The notes under the pieces were generated by a model, which worked only from the letters and a program-made list of their open reading frames with translations, was not told where the DNA came from and did no database searches. A stretch of DNA of 64,000 nt from the NCBI GenBank assembly GCA_963719485.1, contig OY970387.1, forward strand, positions 496,001 through 560,000, in the 5' to 3' direction. This stretch comes from Bog-473 sp963719485. GTDB taxonomy: Bacteria; Actinomycetota; Acidimicrobiia; Acidimicrobiales; RAAP-2. The translations under genes were made by a program, and so were the position numbers. Positions 9,517-16,809 of this stretch are shown here, in pieces (the stretch's first letter is position 1; each line of letters opens with the position of its first letter).

Positions 9517-11004
9517 CTATGCCGCCGGCCAGGCCAGGGACTTGACCTCGAGATACTGCTCGAATCCCGCCACACCGTTCTGGCGGCCGATGCCACTGTG
9601 CTTGTACCCGCCGAAGGGCAGGTCCGGCCCGTACGGGGCGCCCCCGTTGATGCTGAGGCCGCCGGTCCGGACGCGCCGGGCCACCGCGAGCGAATGCTCG
9701 ACCGACGACGAGAACACGCCGCCGGACAGCCCGTACTTGGAGTCGTTGGCGATGCGGACCGCGTCGTCCTCGTCCTCGTAGGGGATGACGACGAGCACCG
9801 GTCCGAAGATCTCCTGCTGGGCGATGGTCATCGCGTTGTCGACGTCGGTGAAGAGCGTCGGCTCGACCCACCAGCCCTTGGCGAACTCGGCGCCCGAGGG
9901 ACGGCCGCCGCCGACGGCCAGCGTGGCGCCCTCGGCCTTCCCCTTCTCAATCAGGCCGAGGACCCGCTCGCGCTGCTTGGAGGAGATGACCGGGCCCATG
10001 ATCACGTCCGGCCGCTGCGGGTCGCCGAACGGCACCGCGGCGAAGAGGCCCTTGAGCATCTCGACCCCCTCCTCGTAACGGGAGCGGGGCAGGAGCATCC
10101 TGGTCTGAATGGCGCAGCCCTGCCCGGCGTGGAAGCAGGCACCCATGCCCATGAGCGTGGCGACGCCGAGGTCGGCGTCCTCGAGGACGATCGTCGCCGA
10201 CTTGCCGCCCAGCTCCAAGAAGGTGCGCTTCATGGTGGCGGCGCCCTTCTCGATGATGCGCTGCCCCACTGCGGTCGAGCCGGTGAACGAGATCATGTCG
10301 ACCTTGGGCGACAGCGTGAGCTCCTCGCCGACGAGGTGATCCGACGATGTGACGACGCTGACCACGCCCGGCGGGATGTCCGTCTCCTCGGCGATGAGGC
10401 GCCCCAGGAAGGTGGCGTTCCACGGCGTGTCCGGGGCGGGCTTCAGCACCACCGTGTTCCCGGTGGCCAGCGCCTGGCCCAGCTTGTGGGACGTCACCTC
10501 GAACGGGAAGTTCCACGGCACGATGGCGCCCACCACGCCGACCGGCTCCCGCCAGATCCGACGCGAGTCGAGCGAGCCCTGCAGGCTGACCGCGTCGGGC
10601 AGGACCGTCTCCCACTCGAATTCGTCGATCAGTTGGGCCGGGTAGGCGAGCGCGTCGGACAGCGGCGCGTCGAGCTGCGGGCCGTTCGTCGTCATGCGGG
10701 GGCATCCGACTTCGAGGATCAGCTGCTCGCGCAGCTCCTCCTGCTCGGCGTGCAGGGCGGTGTTCAGCTGCTGGAGGCACTGCTTGCGGAAGGCGTGGTT
10801 CGTCGACCAGTCGGTCTCGTCGAAGGCCCGGCGGGCCCCGTCGATCGCCCGCTGCATCTCGGCTGTCGAGGCGTCGGCCACCTGGCCGATGATCTCCTCG
10901 GTGGCCGGGTTCACGTTGTCGAAGGTCTTGCCCGAATCGGCGTCCACGAGCTTGCCGTCGATCAACATCCTCTGCTCGGGGTTGACCTTCACTGTCTCAG
11001 TCAC
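9517..11004 (-). CDS. NAD(P)-dependent aldehyde dehydrogenase
   Basis: A 495-residue aldehyde dehydrogenase with PWNFP (163-167), FTGST in the coenzyme site, the general base Glu264 in LELGGK and the catalytic Cys297 in GQGCAIQTR. GTG at 11004 is chosen over an upstream ATG because GAGAGGAAG precedes it. It oxidises an aldehyde to a carboxylic acid and is the first gene of the leftward operon with the P450, amidohydrolase and acyl-CoA dehydrogenase pair. A closely similar paralogue lies at 39.6-41.1 kb. The divergent promoter region just upstream holds an inverted repeat that probably binds a repressor. Confidence 0.93.
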   Translation of the reverse strand: MTETVKVNPEQRMLIDGKLVDADSGKTFDNVNPATEEIIGQVADASTAEMQRAIDGARRAFDETDWSTNHAFRKQCLQQLNTALHAEQEELREQLILEVGCPRMTTNGPQLDAPLSDALAYPAQLIDEFEWETVLPDAVSLQGSLDSRRIWREPVGVVGAIVPWNFPFEVTSHKLGQALATGNTVVLKPAPDTPWNATFLGRLIAEETDIPPGVVSVVTSSDHLVGEELTLSPKVDMISFTGSTAVGQRIIEKGAATMKRTFLELGGKSATIVLEDADLGVATLMGMGACFHAGQGCAIQTRMLLPRSRYEEGVEMLKGLFAAVPFGDPQRPDVIMGPVISSKQRERVLGLIEKGKAEGATLAVGGGRPSGAEFAKGWWVEPTLFTDVDNAMTIAQQEIFGPVLVVIPYEDEDDAVRIANDSKYGLSGGVFSSSVEHSLAVARRVRTGGLSINGGAPYGPDLPFGGYKHSGIGRQNGVAGFEQYLEVKSLAWPAA

Positions 11005-11099
11005 GGTGCGCTTCCTCTCGTCGTCCGGATCCACCCAGGTCACGGCGGGCAGTGCCCGGCAACGGCACGCGACTCGTGCCTGGGAAGCCTCTCTTCGGG

Positions 11100-11143
11100 A
11101 GAGTATCTGACTTTGACGTCGCCGTCAAAAACGGCAGTATGAT
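11100..11143. promoter_or_regulatory. divergent promoter region with inverted-repeat operator
   Basis: A perfect inverted repeat TTTGACG-TCGC-CGTCAAA occupies 11112-11129 between the divergent aldehyde dehydrogenase and thioesterase genes. Leftward, TTGACG (11128-11123) is followed after 17 bases by TACTCT (11105-11100). Rightward, TTGACG (11113-11118) is followed after 19 bases by TATGAT (11138-11143). The repeat thus overlaps both putative -35 elements, as expected for a TetR-type operator controlling both directions. Sequence-only prediction. Confidence 0.5.
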
Positions 11144-11264
11144 CCCGGATTTCGGCCTCGCGATCTCCGCTCCCGGGACGGGACCCCGAGGCCGGACCGC
11201 CGCCCGCCGGGCCGGTGATGAGACAGTGGTGGGCCACCGGCCCCTGAGGAGAATCGAGACCCCG

Positions 11265-12095
11265 ATGTTCACCATTGCTGCGTTCGTCGACGCCCTGTCG
11301 CTCGAGGAGGTCGGCACCGACCGCTACCGGGCGGGCAGCCTCCACTCCACCCACGGCGTGGTCTTCGGCGGGCAGCTGCTGGCGCAATCCGTGATGGCGG
11401 GGCTGGCCGGCCAGGACGAGAAGATGGTCAAGACGATCCACACGGTGTTCGCCCGAGGCGCGTCGCCCGAGGCCCCGCTCGACATCGTCGTCGACCGCAT
11501 GCACAGCGGCCGGTCCGTCGCCAGCAGCACCGTCACCATCAGCCAGGGCGAGACGCTGGTCACCCGCTCGCTCATCCTCCTGAGCGCGGAGGAGCCGGAC
11601 GTGATCCGGCACGCCGATACGCCACGCTCGGGCACGAACCGCGACGACGTTGCCGGCACCGTGCGCGGCGAGGGCGCCTGGGAGATCCTCATCGTGGGCG
11701 ATGTCGACATCAACGACCCCGAACTGGTCGGCCCGCCCGAGCTCGATGCCTGGGTTCGCTTCGTGGATGCGCCCGACGATCCCGCCACCGACCAGGCCCT
11801 GGTCGCCTACTCGACGGACGGCTTCCTGATCGGGACGGCGATGCGCCCCCACGCCGGCGTGGGCCAGGCGCAGGCGCACCGGACGCTCTCGACCGGGGTG
11901 CTCAGCCACACGCTGACCTTCCACGAGCGCTGCCCCGCCGCGGAGTGGCACCTGCTGGAGCAACGCAGCACCTACGCCGGGCATGGCCGCAGCTACGGGC
12001 ACGGGGACATCTTCCGGTGCGACGGGCAACTCGCCGCCTCCTTCGTCCAGGACGCCATGATCCGCGCCCGCTCGGGCGGCGCCGGCGCCCTCTGA
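11265..12095 (+). CDS. acyl-CoA thioesterase II (TesB-like, double hotdog)
   Basis: A 276-residue double-hotdog protein with the TesB-type motif HGVVFGGQLLAQS in the first half and a C-terminal SYGHGDIFRCDGQLAASFVQDA segment corresponding to the second hotdog. Members hydrolyse medium- or long-chain acyl-CoA to free acid and CoA. ATG at 11265 follows GAGGAGAATC; upstream in-frame codons are not part of the family. It is transcribed divergently from the aldehyde dehydrogenase-P450 operon. It may release CoA from dead-end intermediates or buffer the CoA pool during catabolism. Confidence 0.85.
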   Translation: MFTIAAFVDALSLEEVGTDRYRAGSLHSTHGVVFGGQLLAQSVMAGLAGQDEKMVKTIHTVFARGASPEAPLDIVVDRMHSGRSVASSTVTISQGETLVTRSLILLSAEEPDVIRHADTPRSGTNRDDVAGTVRGEGAWEILIVGDVDINDPELVGPPELDAWVRFVDAPDDPATDQALVAYSTDGFLIGTAMRPHAGVGQAQAHRTLSTGVLSHTLTFHERCPAAEWHLLEQRSTYAGHGRSYGHGDIFRCDGQLAASFVQDAMIRARSGGAGAL

Positions 12096-12126
12096 CTCGG
12101 AGCGCGACGGCGCCGGGCGTCTCCCG

Positions 12127-13071
12127 TCAGGGACGCAGCCGGGCCACCTGGCGTGCCAGCCAGTCGTCCATGTCGTGCATGGCGAGCTGCACGGCGGCGG
12201 CGCCCGGCACGAGCAGGTATGCGTGCGGCAGGCCGGCGATCACGTGGAGCTCGCAGGCCACTCCCGCCTGGTTGAGACGCTGGGCGTAATCGATGTCCTC
12301 GTCGCGGAAGCCGTCGATGGAACCGACGACCACGCAGGTGGGCGGGAGTCCGGCCAGGTCCTCGGCCCGGGCCGCCGCGGCGTAGGCCGGAACCTCGTCC
12401 GACCCGTAGAGGTCACCGAGGTACGTCCGCCAACCGAACTCGTTGGAGGCCGGTCCCCACACGTAGAGCCCGTCGGCCCGGATGGAGGGAGTGCGCTGGC
12501 GATCGTCGAGCATGGGGCAGTCGAGCAGCACGAACGCCAGCGGGACCTCGCCGCGATCGCGGGCGAGAAGGGCCAGCGCGGCCGCGAGCCCACCCCCGGC
12601 ACTCAGCCCGTAGATCCCGATGCGCCCCTTGTCGATGCCGAGCTCGTCGGCGTTGTCGTACGTCCAGCGCACGGCGGCGTAGCAGTCCTCGAGCGGGCCC
12701 GGGTACGGCGCATCGGAAGCGAGGCGGTAGTCAACGGACACACCGACCACGCCGAGTCCGGGACACCAGCGATCGAGCAGCGGGTCGTCCATGTCGTAGG
12801 AACCGATGACGTAGCCGCCCCCGTGGATCGTGACGACGGCGGGGAGGACTCCGGCTGTGTCCCGCGCCCGGTGCACCCGTACCCGGACGGGCGGCTCACC
12901 GGGAACCTGGTGCTCGGTGCGGACGACCGCATCGGAGAGGTCCGGCGACTTGAAGGAGGCCGTCCGCATGGCGGCCATGCCTTCGGCGTCGATCGGCGGC
13001 AGCTCGAAGCCGCCGAGCACTGGCCGCAGTTCGGGATCGAGGAGGTCCTTGACGTTCACGGACGAGATCAT
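12127..13071 (-). CDS. HSL-family alpha/beta hydrolase (esterase/lipase)
   Basis: The 314-residue protein belongs to the hormone-sensitive-lipase esterase family: oxyanion motif HGGGY (83-87), nucleophile GLSAGG with Ser157, an acid in the SIDGFRDED segment (Asp253 or 257), and His283 in GLPHAY. It probably cleaves a carboxylic ester of a small or medium alcohol. Its ATG overlaps the stop of the upstream SDR (ATGA), so the two are translationally coupled. It is the last gene of the long operon that begins with the GH3 glycosidase, consistent with removing acyl or lactone groups after uptake. Confidence 0.88.
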   Translation of the reverse strand: MISSVNVKDLLDPELRPVLGGFELPPIDAEGMAAMRTASFKSPDLSDAVVRTEHQVPGEPPVRVRVHRARDTAGVLPAVVTIHGGGYVIGSYDMDDPLLDRWCPGLGVVGVSVDYRLASDAPYPGPLEDCYAAVRWTYDNADELGIDKGRIGIYGLSAGGGLAAALALLARDRGEVPLAFVLLDCPMLDDRQRTPSIRADGLYVWGPASNEFGWRTYLGDLYGSDEVPAYAAAARAEDLAGLPPTCVVVGSIDGFRDEDIDYAQRLNQAGVACELHVIAGLPHAYLLVPGAAAVQLAMHDMDDWLARQVARLRP

Positions 13072-13907
13072 GACAGCGCCACTCCCCCGCCACTGCGGAT
13101 AGCAGCCATCACGCCGCCGTCGACCGGGAGATCGATCCCGGTGATGAAGCTCGCGTCGTCGGAGAGCAGGAAGGCCGCCCCGGCCGCCACCTCCTCGGCA
13201 CTGCCTTCGCGTTTGAACGGGGCGACCTGCACGAGGAGGTCGTTGGCGGCGTGGGCGGCCCCCTCCTGGCGCCCCATCGGCGTGTCGATGATGCCCGGCG
13301 TCACCGAGCAGATGCGCGCGCCCACCTCGCCGAACGGCGCGGCCTCCCGGCGGACCAGCCGGTGCACGCCTCGTTTCGACCACGTGTAGGCCAGGCCGGG
13401 ATCCTCGATCTCGGGTCCGACCGCGTCGTGGACTTTCTCGAGAAAATCGGCGGCCAGCGGATCGTCGAGCACGGCGTCTGCCGGAAGGTCGTCTTGACCC
13501 AGCGCCAGCAGCGGGGCGACCGATGCGAAGCAGACCACCGCCGTCCCCGATTGCGCCAACGCACGACTCGCGTCGACGAGCAGCGCGGTGCCGACGAGAT
13601 TCACGGCCAGGATCTCCCGCCAGTCGGCCATGGTCGGCGAGACGCCGGCGGCGTGGGCGACGGCACGCAGCGGGCCGAGCTCCGATGCCCGGGACGCCAG
13701 GCGGGCGATGGCGGCGCCGTCCTTGATGTCGAGGACGAAGGGCTCGACCTCGGCCCGCGTGTTCGACGCCGCCAGGATGTCCGCCTGCGCGGCCAGTGAC
13801 GACTCGTTCCGATCGACGAGAAGCAGGACGTCGACCAGGTCCGCCACGCGCGCCGCACAGGCGGCGCCCATGCCCCGGGCGGCTCCGGTGACGATGCCCA
13901 CCGTCAT
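13068..13907 (-). CDS. short-chain dehydrogenase, 3alpha-HSD/carbonyl-reductase-like
   Basis: A 279-residue SDR with the coenzyme loop TGAARGMG near the N-terminus and the active site YTWSK preceded by a long insertion (DDPLAADFLEKVHDAVGP). An insertion just before the Tyr-x-x-x-Lys motif is characteristic of the 3alpha-hydroxysteroid dehydrogenase/carbonyl reductase subgroup. It should interconvert an alcohol and a ketone with NAD(P). The start at 13907 has GAGGGAG upstream. It follows the transporter gene by 25 bases and is coupled to the esterase, so it likely acts on the imported compound. A second SDR of the same type is at 30.4 kb. Confidence 0.88.
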   Translation of the reverse strand: MTVGIVTGAARGMGAACAARVADLVDVLLLVDRNESSLAAQADILAASNTRAEVEPFVLDIKDGAAIARLASRASELGPLRAVAHAAGVSPTMADWREILAVNLVGTALLVDASRALAQSGTAVVCFASVAPLLALGQDDLPADAVLDDPLAADFLEKVHDAVGPEIEDPGLAYTWSKRGVHRLVRREAAPFGEVGARICSVTPGIIDTPMGRQEGAAHAANDLLVQVAPFKREGSAEEVAAGAAFLLSDDASFITGIDLPVDGGVMAAIRSGGGVALS

Positions 13908-13932
13908 GCACGACTCCCTCTGGAGGAGACGG

Positions 13933-16809
13933 TCACGCCGGAGTCGCGTCGGTGCCGAGCGCCGCCGGAGGCGAGAGGGCCAGCCCGGCATGCGCCGCCC
14001 CGAGCGCGTCCGCAGGAGCAGGCGTGGCGCCGCTCCGGTTGATGGCACGCTCGTCCGTCCCGAGATAGCTCGCGATCACCCGAGGGTTGTTGCGCACGTC
14101 ACTGGGCGCACCGTCGCAGATGACCTGTCCGGCTTCCAGGCAGTACACCCGGTCGCTGATGCCCATGATCAGGGGCATGTCGTGCTCGATGAGAAGGACC
14201 GATGCGTCGAGCTGGCGCTGCACGGTCACGATCAGCGGGCCGAACGCCTCCGTCTCGCGCTGGGCCAGCCCCGCCGTGGGCTCGTCGAGGCACAGCACCT
14301 TGGCATCGAGCGCAAGGAGGCCGGCGAGCTCGACCACCCGTCGCGTGCCGGTCGACAGGTCGGCAATGTAGTGGTCGCGGTAGTCGCCGAGACCGAGCAG
14401 CTCGACGAGGTCGCCCACCTCGGCCCGGTCGCGCCGGCTCCGGCGCGTCGCCCGGGGCAGGGCGAGCGCGGTGGAGAGCACGCCCGTCTCGCTCTTCCCT
14501 TCGAGCGCCACCAGGAGGGTCTCGGTCACCGTCAACTCCGGGAACAGGGTGGCCGACTGGAACGTCCGGCCCAGTCCCAACCCGGCTCGGTAGGCCGGCG
14601 CCTTGTCGCCGATCTCCTCGTCGCCCAGTCGCACCGAGCCCGACGCGGGAACGAAGCCGCCGATCGCATTCATCAGCGTCGACTTGCCCGCTCCGTTGCT
14701 CCCGATGAGCCCGACGATCTCACGTTCGCCCACGTTGAGCGAGACCCCGTCGACGGCGGTGTTGCCGCCGAAGGTCACACGGAGGTCGCTCACGGCGAGC
14801 GTCGGGATGCCGGCCTCGCGGTGCTCGGGCTCCGGAAGGGCCGTGTGGGCCGGTGTGCCCGCGGCGGTGGGGATGACCTCCTTGCCGAAGCGCTTGTCTG
14901 CCCACTTCAGGAAGGCGTCGCGCGCGTCGTAGGCGATCTGCATGAGCCCGCGGGGGAAGTAGAGCAGGACGGCCAACAACCCGATGCTCGACGTCAGCAG
15001 CCCGAGGACCGGGTTGTTGGGGGCCAGCGCGGGGATCCCGATGACCCAGACGGCGCCGATGACCGCTGCGGTCACCGAGCCCATCCCGCCGATGACCACC
15101 ATGGCAACGAGGCTCAGCGACGCGTCGACCACGAAGAAGCTCCCCGGGCCGGCGAAGGCGACGTTGGCGTAGGCGCCACTGAGCAGGGCCCCACCCATCC
15201 CGGCCAGTGCCCCCGCGATGGCGAAGGCACGGATCTTCTCCCAGGCCGGGCGCACCCGGTAGGCGGCGGCCGCGTTCTCGTTGTCGCGCACCGCCATGAT
15301 CGAGCGGCCCACCCCACTGTCGCGGAACCGGCTGGCGATCAGGAGGACCACGGCCAGGACGACCAGGACCACGTAGTAGTAGGTGCGCTGACCGGGGAAC
15401 GAGAGTGAGAAGAGCTTGCCGGGGGCGAACGGCAGGTTGGAACCGTCCGGGGAAGCACCACTCAGGATGTTCAGGCTGAAGAAGTACTGCTGCGCCGCCA
15501 GGGCGAAGACGAAGGTGACCACGGCGAGATAGAGACCCTTGACCCGCAGCGAGCTGAGCCCCAGGATCGTGGCCAGGACGGCAGAGCCGGCGGTGGTGGC
15601 GCCGATGGCGAGCCAGAAGGGCACTCCCCCTTCCACCAGGCGGGCGGCGAACAGCGCGCCCAGTCCGGCGAAAGCCATCTGGCCGAGCGAAAGCTGGCCC
15701 AACCATCCCGTGAGCACCGTCAGCGACGTGGCGCAGATCGCGAAAGCCAGCACCTCGGTGAAAGTCTGCTGGGTGGACGGCTGCGTGAAGACGAGCGGGA
15801 GGATGACGGCGATCGCGGCCAGCAGGAACACCCCGCTCTTGTTCACGTTCCTGGCCCACCGGTAGGACCGCAGGCGCACGGGGATGGGGCGCGCTCTCGG
15901 AGTGAACGCGAAGACCTCGCTCTCGTCGGTGCGCTCCCGGTTGAAGAGAACCGCCACCACCACGGTGATCAGGAGCAACAGGTTGATGAGCCCGGGCTCA
16001 TCGATGAAGTTGAAGTTCACGATGCTCTCGAGGAGGCCGATGACGACGCTGGCGATGATGGTCCGGCGAAACGACGTCATGCCACCGATCACCGCGGCCA
16101 CGAGGGCCAGCGACAGCGTCTGGGGCCCGAGGGTCGTGAGGTCCCCCGCCGCTCCACTCTCACCGGCTATCAGGACGACCGAGAGTGTGGACAGCGCCGC
16201 GGCCAGTGCCCACACCATGGTGGAGACCATCTTGGGACTGATGCTCGACAAGCGGGCCAACCGCGGGTTGCTGGCGCAGGCTTTCACGGTGCGACCGATC
16301 GTCGTCCGGTCGAGGAACCACGTGAGAGCGATGAGTGTGATCGGGACGATGATGAGGATCGAAAGGTCCGACCCTCTGACCGTCACGCCCGCCACCGTCC
16401 AGGTCCCACTCAGCGCGCTGGGGTAATGGACACTGAGCGTGTTCGGAACCGGGATCTTGATGGCAATCGCCGCCGCCAGCTGCGACACGCCGATGGTCGC
16501 GACCAGAACGACGACGCGCGGGGACTTTCGCAACCGGCGGATGATCGCAAGGTCGACGACGGCCCCGAACGCCAGCCCCAGGAGGAGCGCGACGACGAGT
16601 GCCACCCAGAACGGCACGTGGTACTGGACGACCAGGAGCGACAGGACCGCGGCCCCGACCACGCCCATGTTGCCGACGGCGAAGTTGATGATCCGAGTGG
16701 CGCGGTAGACGAGCACGACCCCGACGGCGATGACGGAGATGGCGAGCCCCTGCACAATGCCGTCGAAGACGATCTGGCTGTTGACCCACGAGACGGCGAG
16801 CATCGTCAC
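13933..16809 (-). CDS. fused branched-chain-type ABC transporter: LivH-LivM-LivG in one chain
   Basis: This 958-residue protein joins three normally separate subunits. Residues about 1-300 are a LivH-like permease and about 320-640 a LivM-like permease, both with many hydrophobic segments. From about 668 comes a LivG-type ATPase: Walker A GSNGAGKST (703-711), a signature loop LSTGTRR near 818 and Walker B VLCLDEP near 838. The GTG start overlaps the stop of the upstream MFS-ATPase gene (GTGA) behind an AGGAGG. The family imports branched-chain amino acids, but also aromatic and other carboxylates. With the binding protein at 20.4 kb and the fused second ATPase upstream, this makes a complete importer from three polypeptides. 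Confidence 0.92.
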   Translation of the reverse strand: MTMLAVSWVNSQIVFDGIVQGLAISVIAVGVVLVYRATRIINFAVGNMGVVGAAVLSLLVVQYHVPFWVALVVALLLGLAFGAVVDLAIIRRLRKSPRVVVLVATIGVSQLAAAIAIKIPVPNTLSVHYPSALSGTWTVAGVTVRGSDLSILIIVPITLIALTWFLDRTTIGRTVKACASNPRLARLSSISPKMVSTMVWALAAALSTLSVVLIAGESGAAGDLTTLGPQTLSLALVAAVIGGMTSFRRTIIASVVIGLLESIVNFNFIDEPGLINLLLLITVVVAVLFNRERTDESEVFAFTPRARPIPVRLRSYRWARNVNKSGVFLLAAIAVILPLVFTQPSTQQTFTEVLAFAICATSLTVLTGWLGQLSLGQMAFAGLGALFAARLVEGGVPFWLAIGATTAGSAVLATILGLSSLRVKGLYLAVVTFVFALAAQQYFFSLNILSGASPDGSNLPFAPGKLFSLSFPGQRTYYYVVLVVLAVVLLIASRFRDSGVGRSIMAVRDNENAAAAYRVRPAWEKIRAFAIAGALAGMGGALLSGAYANVAFAGPGSFFVVDASLSLVAMVVIGGMGSVTAAVIGAVWVIGIPALAPNNPVLGLLTSSIGLLAVLLYFPRGLMQIAYDARDAFLKWADKRFGKEVIPTAAGTPAHTALPEPEHREAGIPTLAVSDLRVTFGGNTAVDGVSLNVGEREIVGLIGSNGAGKSTLMNAIGGFVPASGSVRLGDEEIGDKAPAYRAGLGLGRTFQSATLFPELTVTETLLVALEGKSETGVLSTALALPRATRRSRRDRAEVGDLVELLGLGDYRDHYIADLSTGTRRVVELAGLLALDAKVLCLDEPTAGLAQRETEAFGPLIVTVQRQLDASVLLIEHDMPLIMGISDRVYCLEAGQVICDGAPSDVRNNPRVIASYLGTDERAINRSGATPAPADALGAAHAGLALSPPAALGTDATPA

